Below, piece after piece: positions 32,609-42,623 of a stretch of 64,000 nucleotides of DNA (the first letter of the stretch is position 1; every line of letters starts with the position of its first letter). The stretch is from Mesostigma viride (lineage: Eukaryota > Streptophyta > Mesostigmatophyceae > Mesostigmatales > Mesostigmataceae). The DNA is taken from assembly GCA_009746045.1 (NCBI GenBank), contig RPFO01000080.1, positions 237,366-301,365 on the forward strand, in the 5' to 3' direction. The notes beneath the pieces are model-generated. The model worked only from the letters and a program-made list of their open reading frames with translations. It did not search any database and was not told the DNA's origin. The position numbers and the translations under genes were made by a program.

Positions 32609-32676
32609 GGGGTGTCCCGTCCCCTTAAAGCAATATAAGCTACTGAACAAGAAAGGAAAATGCCAAGTGTTACCAC

Positions 32677-33600
32677 TCAGGCAAGACCACCACGGTCGCC
32701 CGCAGGCGCGTCCTGGTTCTCCTTGTCGCTGTCGCTGTCGCTGTCGCTCACCACAATCAGCTCTGGCACCCTGCTACCCGCTGCGCCGTCGTCGACCCGC
32801 TGTCGGCCCGCGATGACAGAATCGTCACCGTTAGTATAGTAGACAGGTGACAACCCGTCGTTGGCACCCCGCGGATTGTATCTTGGCACCTCGTGGTCGC
32901 CAAGTGCCTCGTCGCCTAGCCCAGCGACGCCCACTGCTCCCACCTCAAGGTCACTATCGTAACCAAGAGGGGCAAACTCTTCCCAACGCGTCACACGAAC
33001 GCGAAGGGGTTGGGGCAGTTCCTGAAAAGGAACCCTTGCTCGCTCCGGAAACCTGCCGACTCGTGCCGCACGCTGTCCTCCGGTGATGGCTTCCGCTGTC
33101 GCCCCGACCTCTGCAAGCCGCCTGTAGTGCTCCGCTCCGCGTCGTTCACGTCGAACTGGTCCCGCTGCAACACCCTCGTCGCCGATTACGCCTGCGAAAG
33201 TACGTGGTACACCCGCACCCGCTGCTGCCGGCACGAACTCGTGTCGCACTGCACCAGCTGCCTCCGCAGCCTCTCCTCGCCTAGCCGCCAACTCCGCACG
33301 CACCCGGCGCTCAGCTACTGCTGTAATCACCGTCTGGATGCCGACCAAACCGTGAAGCTCTTGCTCGAAGTCGTCGATGCTCCGGTGCTCCGAAATGACG
33401 ATGGTTTGGACGTGCCGCAGAATTCGCTCCCAATCTTCGACCTGGTCGTCGACGAATTGCACGAAGCTGCGATTAACAGGCAGACGATCTGCAAGCAATA
33501 ACGATAAATCTCGAACGACACGACGCAATTCAGGCGAAATTGAACCCCCAGCAGACTGCCGAAACCGGAAATCCTGCTGCCGTTGTTCTTCCTGCACCAT
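32677..33600 (-). CDS. Copia-1 leader ORF (pre-gag)
   Basis: An intact 307-codon ORF from ATG 33600. Residues 1-110 are helical (ELRRVVRDLSLLLADRL ... ISEHRSIDDFEQELHGLVG). Residues 110-150 are Ala/Arg-rich, and the C-terminus has ELIVVSDSDSDSDKENQD, a hydrophobic-acidic string resembling a SUMO-interacting motif (inference). No known domain. It lies between the 5' LTR end (33694) and gag, at the same place as the copia-2 leader ORF. Its uninterrupted length in an otherwise frameshifted element argues that it is under selection or simply short. Confidence 0.6.
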   Translation of the reverse strand: MVQEEQRQQDFRFRQSAGGSISPELRRVVRDLSLLLADRLPVNRSFVQFVDDQVEDWERILRHVQTIVISEHRSIDDFEQELHGLVGIQTVITAVAERRVRAELAARRGEAAEAAGAVRHEFVPAAAGAGVPRTFAGVIGDEGVAAGPVRRERRGAEHYRRLAEVGATAEAITGGQRAARVGRFPERARVPFQELPQPLRVRVTRWEEFAPLGYDSDLEVGAVGVAGLGDEALGDHEVPRYNPRGANDGLSPVYYTNGDDSVIAGRQRVDDGAAGSRVPELIVVSDSDSDSDKENQDAPAGDRGGLA

Positions 33601-33693
33601 TCACCACCGGACGAGCTCCTCGCGTCGTCAACGCTGCACACCGCAACCAGCAACGACCCTCCTGGCCGTTCCGCTGAGACTGTTTGTAATTTG

Positions 33694-34391
33694 AGTTAAC
33701 GTTCTTAGCAAACGCAATGTGAAGGATATGGTTGCAATGCAGCAATGTGTGAATATGGTTGGAAACGGAGCTTTGTTAAAATTGGATAATGTTACAGCGC
33801 TCACACACTTGAGGCTTGTACACGAGTTTGCCAAGTCAAGGCAACACACGTGAGGCGGGCTCGCAAGAGATGCCCAATTGGCACTGGCCTATTCTTTATA
33901 TACTTGTGCACTGTGCTTGCTAGTCCGGAGCAGCCTAGGAGGCCTGCTCAGTAATAACACTCCCGGTACAGTATTCACTACCTGTGCAGCGCCCAGATCC
34001 TATACAGTAGGTCTGCCATACAGGCACAGTGACTACAGAGTACAGTCACCACAGTGATTATTGCATCTGCACCTAGAAGTCCAGGACTAGGCCTGCGGTA
34101 CCACCAGACCACAGGTTAAGGTTCCTGTTTCCTGCGTACGACGTATTAACCCAATACCGTCGTAGGTTCAGCACCTAATTCCTGTCAGCCCAGGAATTAC
34201 TGTCGACCCCATATGTCGTCGGCAAATATTCACGTCCGACTTAGAAGAACAGCCGGCTCGCGCTCGCGCGCGACCGGGAAGTCGGAACGCCATAACTTTC
34301 TTGATACTTGTCGGAATGAACTCGTTCCGGTGCCGCTGGAATCGCAGAGAAATGCCGAATCAGGATCACGCCAATGCGCTTGGCGTTAACT
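33694..34391 (-). repeat. 5' LTR of copia-1
   Basis: 698 bp. On the minus strand it begins AGTTAACG (34391) and ends CGTTAACT (33694), giving 8-bp terminal inverted repeats. Bases 33889-34391 are the copy shared with 4386-4888. The start has a hairpin (ACGCCAA / TTGGCGT). The gypsy-like RT sequence meets its start directly at 34392. Confidence 0.82.
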
Positions 34392-35394
34392 TCTCGAGCT
34401 CTGCCAACTCCACGGGCCCCATGCGAAAAATGGGTGAGGTGGTAGGTGGGTACCCCTCCTGCAAATGAATGCGGTGGAGCACCGGTCTGGCCGGGGGAAA
34501 CGTAGGTGTTTTCTCCTCAAACACGGCTGAATACTGATCGAGCACTGCGTTGAGTCGTTTCACCTCGTCTTCCGACAAGTCCATGCCAAGCGAGTTTAAC
34601 GGAACTCCAGCCTGTGCATGCTGGGCGCTGGGCCCGCGCGCGTGGGCAAGGGCGTCCAGACGAATGGAGTAAACGGGAGGAGGCTGCCGGGCTCTCATCA
34701 TCCGCTTGAACTCCCTTTTGGACATGAGAATGTCCGCAAGGCGACGACGGTCACTCTTGAGGGCAGGCGTGTCATCTGTGATGGTCATGCCGTTGGCCGC
34801 ATACTGCCGCTCAGGTAACCAGAATGACCCATCTGGGAAGTGGGTAACCATGGTACCAAAAGAGACGGTCACCTTGGATATGTGCAGCCAGTCAATCCCT
34901 AGGATGATATCAGCCGCTTGTAAGGGAATGACCGTGGCGCGAATGGGCACGCTGGTGCCTTGTACGATAGGGGCCAAGTCCGCATAGCCCGGGGATGGCT
35001 GAGTGTAGCCATCCGAGTATCGCACGCGCCGAGCAATGGTATGGGGAGTCGGGGTTACTCCCAGGCGCTGCACTATGGCCTCACTGACGAAGGTGGTAGC
35101 CGCACCACTGTCAATGAGGACCTTGATGCCCTCCAAACAACGCCCAGAGCCCTGGGGGTCTGGTAGGCTTCCAGTGAAGAGGAGTAGTTGCCGCGGGCCT
35201 TCGCTAGGCTCCGCTTGCCATTCCTGGGTCTCTGTCACCACATTACATGGTAACAAAACTTGGGCGACTTGTTCATGGCCGGGTAAGGTGTCGCCCGGAG
35301 TGCCCTCCCGGCCTCTCAGTCCAACGCCTCTCCTGCAGGCCCCTCGTCCACCGGTGTGCCTCGCAGGTGGCCGGATGCGGCCGCGGAAGAGCAA
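34392..35394 (-). CDS. Gypsy-like aspartic protease and start of RT (truncated)
   Basis: The protease shows KVLIDSGAATTFVSEAIV (Asp-Ser-Gly at about 35101-35112) and ADIILGIDWLHISKV, the two hallmark blocks of a gypsy retropepsin. After a linker the typical pre-RT sequence LNAVLDQYSAVFEEKTPTFPP ends a motif, then PVLHRIHLQEG and GPVELAELEK. The RT then stops at 34392 where copia-1 is inserted. The remaining RT is absent from the window. Confidence 0.85.
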
Positions 35395-35759
35395 TCATCA
35401 GGCTCGGCCGCGTCGGCGGCATCCAGTTGGTTGAGGGCATGCCCAGCTTGCTGGTAGGCGCTTGGGGGCGCCTTGGGTTGTTGGTACAGCCGGGGCTGTT
35501 GGCGCGCTTGTTGCAAGCGTCGGGCACGCTCACCCGCACTGGGAGCTGTGCGCATATTTCGCGCCGGTGGTGGCCTCGAGGCCATTTGCGGGGAGGCCGC
35601 TTGGAAGTTGTTGCGTTGCACAGGCGGGGCCTGGTCCAACGGAGGGAGATCAGGGCACTCGCGTTTGATGTGCCCCACGCGGTTGCAGTGGTGGCACTGA
35701 ATCCGGGAAGTGTCCAAGGCATTAATGTCCAGGACCTCGCACTGTAGCTCATCCACCCA
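35316..35759 (-). CDS. Gypsy-like gag C-terminal part with zinc knuckle
   Basis: VWVDELQCEVLDINALDTSR leads to the knuckle CHHCNRVGHIKREC (35655-35696), C-x2-C-x4-H-x4-C, then a Pro/Gln/Ala-rich tail. It joins the upstream gag across the CACTA element: removing 35760-39462 and one CA gives FAPV-WVDELQ in a single frame. The protease frame overlaps its end. Confidence 0.82.
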   Translation of the reverse strand, partial: WVDELQCEVLDINALDTSRIQCHHCNRVGHIKRECPDLPPLDQAPPVQRNNFQAASPQMASRPPPARNMRTAPSAGERARRLQQARQQPRLYQQPKAPPSAYQQAGHALNQLDAADAAEPDDCSSAAASGHLRGTPVDEGPAGEALD

Positions 35760-35774
35760 CACTAGGAAGAGGGG

Positions 35775-36080
35775 GTTGAGAAATTTCTCACTTTTTTCTC
35801 AGTTTTTCTCAATTTGGGCGTTTTTCTGAGATTTTTCTCAGCAAATTGAGAAGAACTGAGAAAAATCTCAGTTTTTCTCAGGACGATTGAGAAGAACTGA
35901 GAAAATTCTCAGATTGGTCTCAGTTTTTGAGAAAATTTTCACGAAACCTGAGAAATGGCCTGAGAAGTGCTGAGAAGAATTGAGAATCATTCTCAATTTT
36001 CTCAAACAAGTCCAAGGCCACAACTGAGAAAACCGCAAGAACTGAGAAAGCAGAGAAAACCACAAGGACTGAGAACGAGG
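35775..36080. repeat. Left subterminal TGAGAA/TTCTCA cluster
   Basis: Dozens of TTCTCAG, CTGAGAA and TTGAGAA heptamers occur in both orientations. The matching cluster is at the right end. In CACTA elements, arrays of short subterminal motifs are transposase binding sites (family knowledge). Confidence 0.75.
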
Positions 36081-37842
36081 AGATTCACACACTTGATACA
36101 AACGCATCACATTGCAAGCGGTGAGCATGGTAGAGATGGAATGTGAAAAATATAGGGTTATCATACAATATAGCCAATGTACCATCCAAGCCACGAGCCA
36201 CGAGGTAGCCATGGCTGACAACGGAGCTCATAACTTTCACGTTTGGGCACCCAATTCGGCTGTGAATATCACAATCACTTCGTCTTTCTAAGACGCACAC
36301 GCTGATATACTTTTCCGAAGCTATTGCGCAATATATGACGAGCAAACGCTCCTCGACGCAACGCAGCCTGGCAGCTGCGCTAAGCCCTGAAAGTACGTCT
36401 GCAGCTCCGGCTGCAGCCTCGCCCTCAGGTCCGGAAAGAAGTGGCGACACTAGTCGTGCACTGGTGGTCGCCCAGATCCCTCATTTCATGCCCAGCACGT
36501 TGAACGCGTTGTGTCGGCACATTGATCCCCCCTGCATTCAAACAGAGGCACACCGATAACCAAGAAAAGCGTATGCAAATGTGTAGCCTTGTTCCTTGAA
36601 ATTATGGCTGGCTTACGCAAAGAGCGACTGTAAGATGACCTGTACAGTGGGGCCGGAAACAGCTTGCTTGATCAGGGCGTGTTTTTGGAGCTTCACTGGC
36701 CGGGAGTGTCTAGTGGTGAGAACGATTTCTGCGATCGCTTTCCCACCATTTACGAGGAAATACCCGCAAATGAAAAACCACTGAAACGGTCTAGCTAGTC
36801 AGTCATTACATTCGCCATATGCCATGCATGTTTCCAAGAACTGCACACGGTCCAAATGCAAAAATCCGGAGGACACGACTTCATTGCTTCATTGTCGTCA
36901 GAAAGCAACAAACGTGAAAACGCTAGCTGCCCAAATCTGAGATTCCGCGGAGCACAGAAAGTAAGAAAGCCTAGAAGCTACCAGCAAGGAATCGAACATA
37001 GGACTTCATTGCTTCATATTTGTATGCACAAGAATAAATAAGTAACATGCATTGAGGGCCCGCCTGCATAAAGGGCCTGCAGTCTGATGCGGGCTCAACG
37101 GCAGCACCGCCATAGCAGATAAGGGCCCCCAGTCTGATGCGGGCCCCACAGCACCACCGCCATAGCAGAGCTCAAAGGGGTCGTGGTGCGCATGAAACGT
37201 ATGTATTTGTCGGTAGGTGCTGTTGGGGTCAAATTGGGTGCCGCCAAAATCGGGCCGAACTGAGGCCGTCGATGAGTGCCATCATGCGGCTTGGGTCATT
37301 TCTGTTGGAGAACTTCAGGTAAGTTAACTTAATGCAAACCACTGGTCGCCCGCGTCGGGAACCGGCCCAACGGCTCTTCCGCAACAGAAAATTACGCGGC
37401 ATACTGCAGAAGTCGTCGGATCGTTACATTTCGACGGTCAAGATTTCAAGATGTCAGAGGCTTGCGTTCAATTTGCCGCAGTTTGCCGCCCAGAGAAAGT
37501 AGTCGTTGGACTCGTTCCCCACGAGAAACACAATCAAGCAAGCTGTTTCCGGCCCCACCGTCTAGGTCATCTCGTCGCCCTACACGTCAGCCAGCCATAA
37601 TTTCAATGCACAAGGCTACACATTTCCATCTCCATTCATATTCATAATCCTGCACGACTCGAAAACGCGGACAAGATAACGGCAGGCTCGAGCTACCATG
37701 GTCCGGATTCTCCCGATTTCTGGCCTGCGCTGGTTGTCTCCTTGATATTGGCGACTCCCTCCGGTAAGAGGTTTTTCGCAGTTTGGCTGTTTCGAAACGT
37801 TCATTAAGTGAGATGCCTTCGGATCTGGAGACTCACACAGCC
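36081..37842. other. Interior of the CACTA element, left half
   Basis: No supported gene. A 74-codon ORF at 36335-36559 is Ser/Ala/Pro-rich without known features. At about 36860-37005 lies an inverted copy of part of the 246-bp repeat found at 37846-38575. Confidence 0.45.
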
Positions 37843-37845
37843 GCG

Positions 37846-38575
37846 AAATCATGCCAAAGGTCCTATGTTCGATCCCTTGCTGGTAGCTTCTGAGCTTTCT
37901 TATTTTCTGTGTTCCGCGGAATCTCAGATTTGGGCCGCTATCGTTTTCACGTTTATTGCTTTCTGATCCGACGACAATGTCGTGGCTTGCTCGTGTGACA
38001 TCTGGTGCATGGTGTTGTTCATGTGTATGGGTTGCTCTGCCATAAGAGTGAGTGTTGGGTCATGAATCGTGTTCTACACATTTGCTGCATGAAATCATGC
38101 CTAAGGTCCTATGTTCGATCCCTTGCTGGTAGCTTCTGAGCTTTCTTATTTTCTGTGTTCCGCGGAATCTCAGATTTGGGCCGCTATCGTTTTCACGTTT
38201 ATTGCTTTCTGATCCGACGACAATGTCGTGGCTTGCTCGTGTGACATCTGGTGCATGGTGTGATTCATGTGTATGGGCTGCTTTGCCATAAGAGTGAGTG
38301 TTGGGTCATAAATCGTGTTCTACACATTTGCTGCATGAAATCATGCCTAAGGTCCTATGTTCGATCCCTTGCTGGTAGCTTCTGAGCCTTCTTATTTTCT
38401 GTGTGCCGCGGAATCTCAGATTCGGGCCGCTATCGTTTTCACGTTTGTTGCTTTATGATCCGACGACCATGTTGTGGCTTGCTCGCGTGACATCTGGTGC
38501 ATGGTGTGATTCATGTGTATGGGCTGCTTTGCCATAAAAGTGAGTATTGGGTCATAAATCGTGTTCTACACATTA
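37846..38575 (+). repeat. Three tandem 246-bp units
   Basis: Units start at 37846, 38092 and 38338 (AAATCATGCC) and are about 95% alike. Each includes GTCCTATGTTCGATCCC, a tRNA B-box-like string, and TTCCGCGGAATCTCAGATT. The last unit is followed by non-repetitive sequence ending at the TTCTCAG cluster. Confidence 0.85.
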
Positions 38576-39179
38576 GCCTTATTATGCTATTTCATGCATG
38601 TTCTGGTTGCACAACGGATTCTTTTTTTTGCAGAAGTACAGGACACCGGCAATGCGTCAAGCGACTCATTAAGGTATGTTTTGAGATGTGGATTTTAAAT
38701 GCATGTTCATCTTGTGATGTGCACCACAGTGCTGGTCTGGCCGTTTAATGCCACCATGTAGTCAGACCTAGGTGGATGTCGTGCCGGTATTTTTTCAAGT
38801 TGTGGCTTCTGTGACTGCACATAAAATGCTTTCTTATGTATGGTGCTGATTTTCCATTCCTGTGTTCTGCTTTTGTTTTGCATTCTTTTCAGTTTGTGGC
38901 GCATACAAACGGCACCGACATCTTCAATTCGGGGCATCAAGCTATGCAAGCGGCCTTGTGAAAGACAGCCATGGCAACATAGTTGTAGCCATCTTCTTTG
39001 AAAAATTTGCAGCAAGCTAAAGAATTAGACGAGTTTATGGCAGGGCCATGTCAAGAAATACATGCACAAAAGGACGGCTTTCATACGTAAATAAATTATT
39101 TTTTAATAAAAAAAACCTGTTGCCTTGATTGCCTTGCTGAAATTATGTTGGCAGTGCTTGCTGCTATCATAATCTGTTT

Positions 39180-39450
39180 TTCACTCTCTCGTGGTTTTTC
39201 ATTTTTCTCAGTTCTTGTGATTTCTCACTTTTCTCAGTCCGAGTGAAGTCTCACTTTTCTCAGATTTTCAAATTCTCAATTTCTTCTCAGCTCTTCTCAA
39301 TTTTTCTCACCCCCTTTTCTCAGGTTTTTCTCAGCTCTTCTCAGGTTTTTCTCAGCTCTTCTCAGCTCTTCTCAGTCACTTCTCAATTTTTCTCGGCTCT
39401 TCTCAGGTTTTTCTCAATTTTTCTCAGGGTTTCTCAGTTTTCTCAATCCT
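39180..39450. repeat. Right subterminal TTCTCAG cluster
   Basis: Dense TTTTCTCAG, TTCTCAGCTC and TTTTTCTCAA copies, the counterpart of the left cluster. Confidence 0.75.
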
Positions 39451-39464
39451 GACTTCCTAGTGCA

Positions 39465-40897
39465 CACGGGGGCGAATCCCAGCTCATTGAGTTCCAGTGC
39501 ATTCACGCGGGGTTTTGGGGTCCGCTGCACCAAGGGAGCTATCTCCGCTAGGTAGGTCTTGATGTCCTGCAGGTTCCATTGAGCCCAGGAGAGGTGGGCG
39601 AATTTCCGCTTCACCTCATCCCGGAATTCGGGTTGCAAGCCCTCATAGAACCTTGCCAAGGCTTCTGGGCCCATCAGGTCATCAACCCGCCCAGCTAGAA
39701 GCTCGAACTTGGTCATATATTCCCGATAGCTCAGGTTCCCCTGCTTGAACGCCCCAAAAGCCTCCCGGTCCAGCTTGTCTTGGTCGGGTGGCAGGTACTT
39801 GGCCCGTGCTCGCCGAAATAATTCAGCCAAGCTGCTGGGGAAGCCATTGGCCAGGGCGCTTTCGCAATGGAGAGCTTGTCTCACATCGGGAGCCAGTGCC
39901 TCGCTGGACACCAGCTTGACCTTGATATCCTCGTCCAAGAGCTTGCGATTGTATGTCTCCCAGATGTCGATCTTCTGAGGCACTGCAATCTCCCAAGCCT
40001 CAAACTCTTGGTACGAGCAGTCGGGTTTAAACTTGGGAATATCCGACAGCTTGGGCAAGGGTGGTAGTCGCCCTGCATTGTGAGTATCATCGTCATGATG
40101 GCCCATGATACTCGCGGGTCTCCCGGGTCTGGCCACACCTTGCGAGGTGTGCCCACGCGGGTAACCTGCCGGGGGGCTGCACTCATCCTCACCCGGGTGC
40201 TCATACCCATGTGGGTAGTGGGCGCGGCTTGCATAATGATGGGCGGCGGTGGCCGCTGGGTGCTGCGCTCGTGGGTCACCCGGAGCCAGGCGGTCGTATG
40301 CTGAGTTGGGGAGGGGAATCGCCTCCCCTGCGACCCCGAAGGAAGACCGACCGGTCCGTGCGGTGCCCTGGCCCTGCCCAGCCATATTTGGCGAGGCATG
40401 GCCGAAGGGGCTAGCCCCAAGGGGTCCGGGCGCATGATAGGACGCCCGATTCGCAGCGCGGCGAGACCGCGATCGGCTATCATACAAGGGTGGCGCCGGG
40501 GCGCTGCTGGGCCAAGTGGCCAATGTACGGGTTGCGGCAGCACCGTAGGCAGGGCCCCACTCCTACCGTAGTGCAGGGTAACATTATTCCCCTGCGCCCC
40601 CGCGCCGGCTCCTACACCAAGGGCCGGACCCGCCGACAATCCCGCGATGGATGTTCCACTAGGTGGTCCATTAAGGGGATTCACTACAGGGCTATCAGGT
40701 GGTGCACCGGCAGCCGCCGAGGAATTCCCTCCCAAACGTGGGGTTTGTGCTGGGGATGACCCCCTAGAGCCACGCTCACTACTCGGGCGTGAGTGATTTT
40801 GGGTAGCTCTCTCTGCCGCCTCGAGTGCTGCCACGAGGGAAGGGGCAGGAGAGAAACGATGGGCCTCTCGTCGCCCTCGCTCAATACCGTCAGCCAT
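39465..40897 (-). CDS. Gypsy-like gag, N-terminal and capsid part, one frameshift
   Basis: Starts at ATG 40897 (MADGIERGRREAHRF), Pro/Gly/Ala-rich for about 110 codons, then shifts frame near 40560 into the long frame ending at the CACTA insertion. The capsid-like domain has FKPDCSYQEFEAWEIAVP, LAELFRRARAKYLPPDQDKL and a helical block with FKQGNLSYREYMTKFELLA, the usual retrotransposon gag pattern (Tyr-x4-F, hydrophobic repeats). It ends ELNELGFAPV at the junction. Confidence 0.82.
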
Positions 40898-41156
40898 CGC
40901 GTGGTGGCTGGTACAGTGTGAAACAATGTGCCTTTAGTCTTGGCAGGGTGATAAATTAATAATAGTCCTCACACACACCCACAGCTTCCAAACAGGTTAC
41001 ACAATGCTCTAACAAGGGGGGTAGGGCATGTTCCTTGTTAGCCTACAATGTACCTGGTTGTCCATGTGGATCCGCTGGAAGCGCAGTCCCTTGAACGACC
41101 GGTGCTGGAATAGATCCGTGGAAGCGTCCTCTCGGCACTGTCACGCGAACCGGGTC

Positions 41157-41175
41157 ACGGGGACCAAGCACCAAA
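41157..41175 (-). promoter_or_regulatory. Candidate primer binding site of the gypsy-like element
   Basis: On the minus strand TGGTGCTTGGTCCCCGTGA lies 2-3 bases after the LTR end CGTAACA (41177-41183). A site starting TGG this close to the LTR is typical of tRNA primer binding. The cognate tRNA was not identified. Confidence 0.5.
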
Positions 41176-41176
41176 A

Positions 41177-42623
41177 TGTTACGCCCAGGCTCTACTCGAT
41201 CCCAAACCCCGCGCCTAACCTTACCTAAACTAGTGAGGGTACCTAGCGATGAGGAGCTGTATTGGCTATAAGACCTAGGACGCGACGACTCTGCTCTCAA
41301 TGCATTCCGATACATGCGGTTACTGTACGCCATATACCAAATAATGCCGGGACACTACGAAGTAAACACTGGTAAATTCACGACCCAAAACGATGTATTA
41401 CAATTCCATAATACACGCCGAGTGCGATTCACGAAGGACAACCGCTGCATAAATGATCGCCGACATGCGTGTATGCTCGGGCCGACACCGACCCTCGCCT
41501 ACAGGACCAACGCATGTCCACAAGGTTCAAACGGAGGATAAAGGACCACTACTAAAGTACGCAGCGCGGCGCGACTGCACCAAGCCACCATACTGTACGA
41601 TTGCCACGTCACAAGGCCCGGTACCAACCGGCCAAAAAGGTCCTAACTACACGTAAGCTTAGGAAAGTCAACGGACTGTCTCGAAATGGCTGAGGCACAA
41701 AGGACCTAATTTACGTCCGTAACAACAACAAAAGTTACGCGACGTAACACAAAATACGTCAATCAAGGGACGTGAGATTTTCATGCAGCTTGCCGGAGCT
41801 GACCGTATATATCCCAGATATAGGGTGTGAGTCAATATCCAAGACGCCAAATAATGCGTGAAATCGCAACCCACGAAGCGTTTCCTTATAAAGCACGCAA
41901 TATAAGGAGATTCGTTTCCGGACGAATCCCTTAGGTCAACCGGACAAGGCCAGGTTGGGGCATGCAAGAACCGCAATATGGGTAACGGGTATGGACAGAT
42001 AGGATTGTGGGGATCCGACCCCCACAATGAATTACTGCAAGCGGAATTAGTAAGGGTTCCGGCCCTTATATAATTCCGTTGCTGATCCGGATCAGATTAC
42101 AGAGAAACGGGACGGGATAGAGGCCACTAGGAAAGTTTCCTCCGAGTCCAGTTTAACACGTATGGCTATTTAGAATAGCGCCTTAATGATTGAGAATGAA
42201 TGCGAAAGACCTTTGACTTCCTATGCGTCACAGCGCACGATGGTGGCTTAAGAATACTTATCACACAATACGAATAAGCTCAAACCCGGAAAACCGGTTT
42301 CGTATATTACAATGTCACCACACAGATTAAAACACTCAATGCGGGAAGACTTACACCCAGTAGGCGAGGGATTCACACTCGAGCCCACAGGAGATTTACA
42401 CTCCAGGATTAAGCGATGGTAAATAATCTGTAGAGCAACGTGGTAAATTACGATACAAGGTCCGGACTTCTGGCATAGCTCGTGCCTTCCTATTTTGTCC
42501 CTTCGTCCCCGTTGGTGGCTGCACCTGGCGCTGCCAACCAGGCATGACGTGAGGTCCGCGGGGACGGGCTTCTCGAACCGTCTAGAACACAAATGGTGCC
42601 AGTACGGCTAGAGGCCTCTCCTG
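41177..42623 (-). repeat. Candidate 5' LTR and upstream sequence of the gypsy-like element
   Basis: The 3' end of the LTR is taken as CGTAACA on the minus strand at 41177. The minus strand contains ATTATATAAGGG at about 42062-42074, a good TATA box for the LTR promoter. No second LTR is in the window, so the 5' limit is unknown, and part of the segment may be older flanking DNA. Confidence 0.45.

Larger units (their letters stand above)
28371..32628. mobile_element. TTAA-flanked 4.25-kb TIR element (Kolobok/piggyBac-like target), non-autonomous
   Basis: Terminal inverted repeats at 28371-28390 and 32609-32628 agree in 19 of 20 bases, beginning TTAAGGGGA and running into GGGACACCCC. TTAA is probably the target duplication, as in Kolobok and piggyBac superfamilies (family knowledge). 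A perfect 26-bp palindrome (32583-32608, centre GGCGCC) lies directly inside the right end. The interior has no recognisable transposase. It carries AT-rich sequence at the left (28400-29300) and the tandem modules at 30291-32255. It lies in the copia-1 leader between the leader ORF and gag. Confidence 0.75.
4386..34391 (-). mobile_element. Copia-1: young copia-like LTR retrotransposon split by nested insertions
   Basis: Outer limits of a minus-strand element with the order 5' LTR (33694-34391), leader ORF (32677-33600), gag (28320-27439 then 18985-18660), integrase (18650-17420), protease-like domain (about 17100-16870), RT (about 16640-16305 then 6863-6300), RNase H (about 6150-5640), and 3' LTR (4888-4386, truncated). 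Subtracting the three nested elements leaves about 7.9 kb, close to the 8.4 kb of copia-2. The two LTRs match over 503 bp with one difference, so insertion was recent. It sits in the RT of a gypsy-like element: the LTR start at 34391 follows the gypsy sequence directly. The far-side target duplication is outside the window. Confidence 0.8.
35760..39462. mobile_element. CACTA (EnSpm-type) element, non-autonomous, 3.7 kb
   Basis: The ends are CACTAGGAAG (35760) and CTTCCTAGTG (39462), the hallmark CACTA termini, followed on both sides by TGAGAA-rich subterminal regions (35775-36080 and 39180-39450). A 2-bp CA duplication (35758-35759, 39463-39464) flanks it. Its removal makes the gypsy gag frame continuous (GFAPV-WVDELQ), which confirms the ends. 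No transposase is recognisable, so movement would depend on an autonomous relative (inference). Confidence 0.85.
34392..42623 (-). mobile_element. Ty3/gypsy-like LTR element, interrupted and partial
   Basis: A minus-strand element with candidate 5' LTR (from 41177 upward), gag, zinc knuckle, aspartic protease and the first residues of RT. It breaks off at the copia-1 LTR (34391), so the rest of RT and integrase should lie beyond the left edge of the window. A 3.7-kb CACTA-type element interrupts gag. The order protease then RT directly, with no integrase between, fits Ty3/gypsy. The upper boundary is uncertain and is given as the point where the 20.7-kb element begins. Confidence 0.75.

Noticed and set aside
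34392-35394. Gypsy integrase or chromodomain downstream of the RT start
   Set aside because: The element is cut by the copia-1 LTR at the beginning of RT. No integrase of gypsy type is found in the window.
35775-39450. Independent satellite blocks of TGAGAA unrelated to each other
   Set aside because: They lie symmetrically inside the CACTA ends and disappear together when the element is removed, so they are its subterminal regions.
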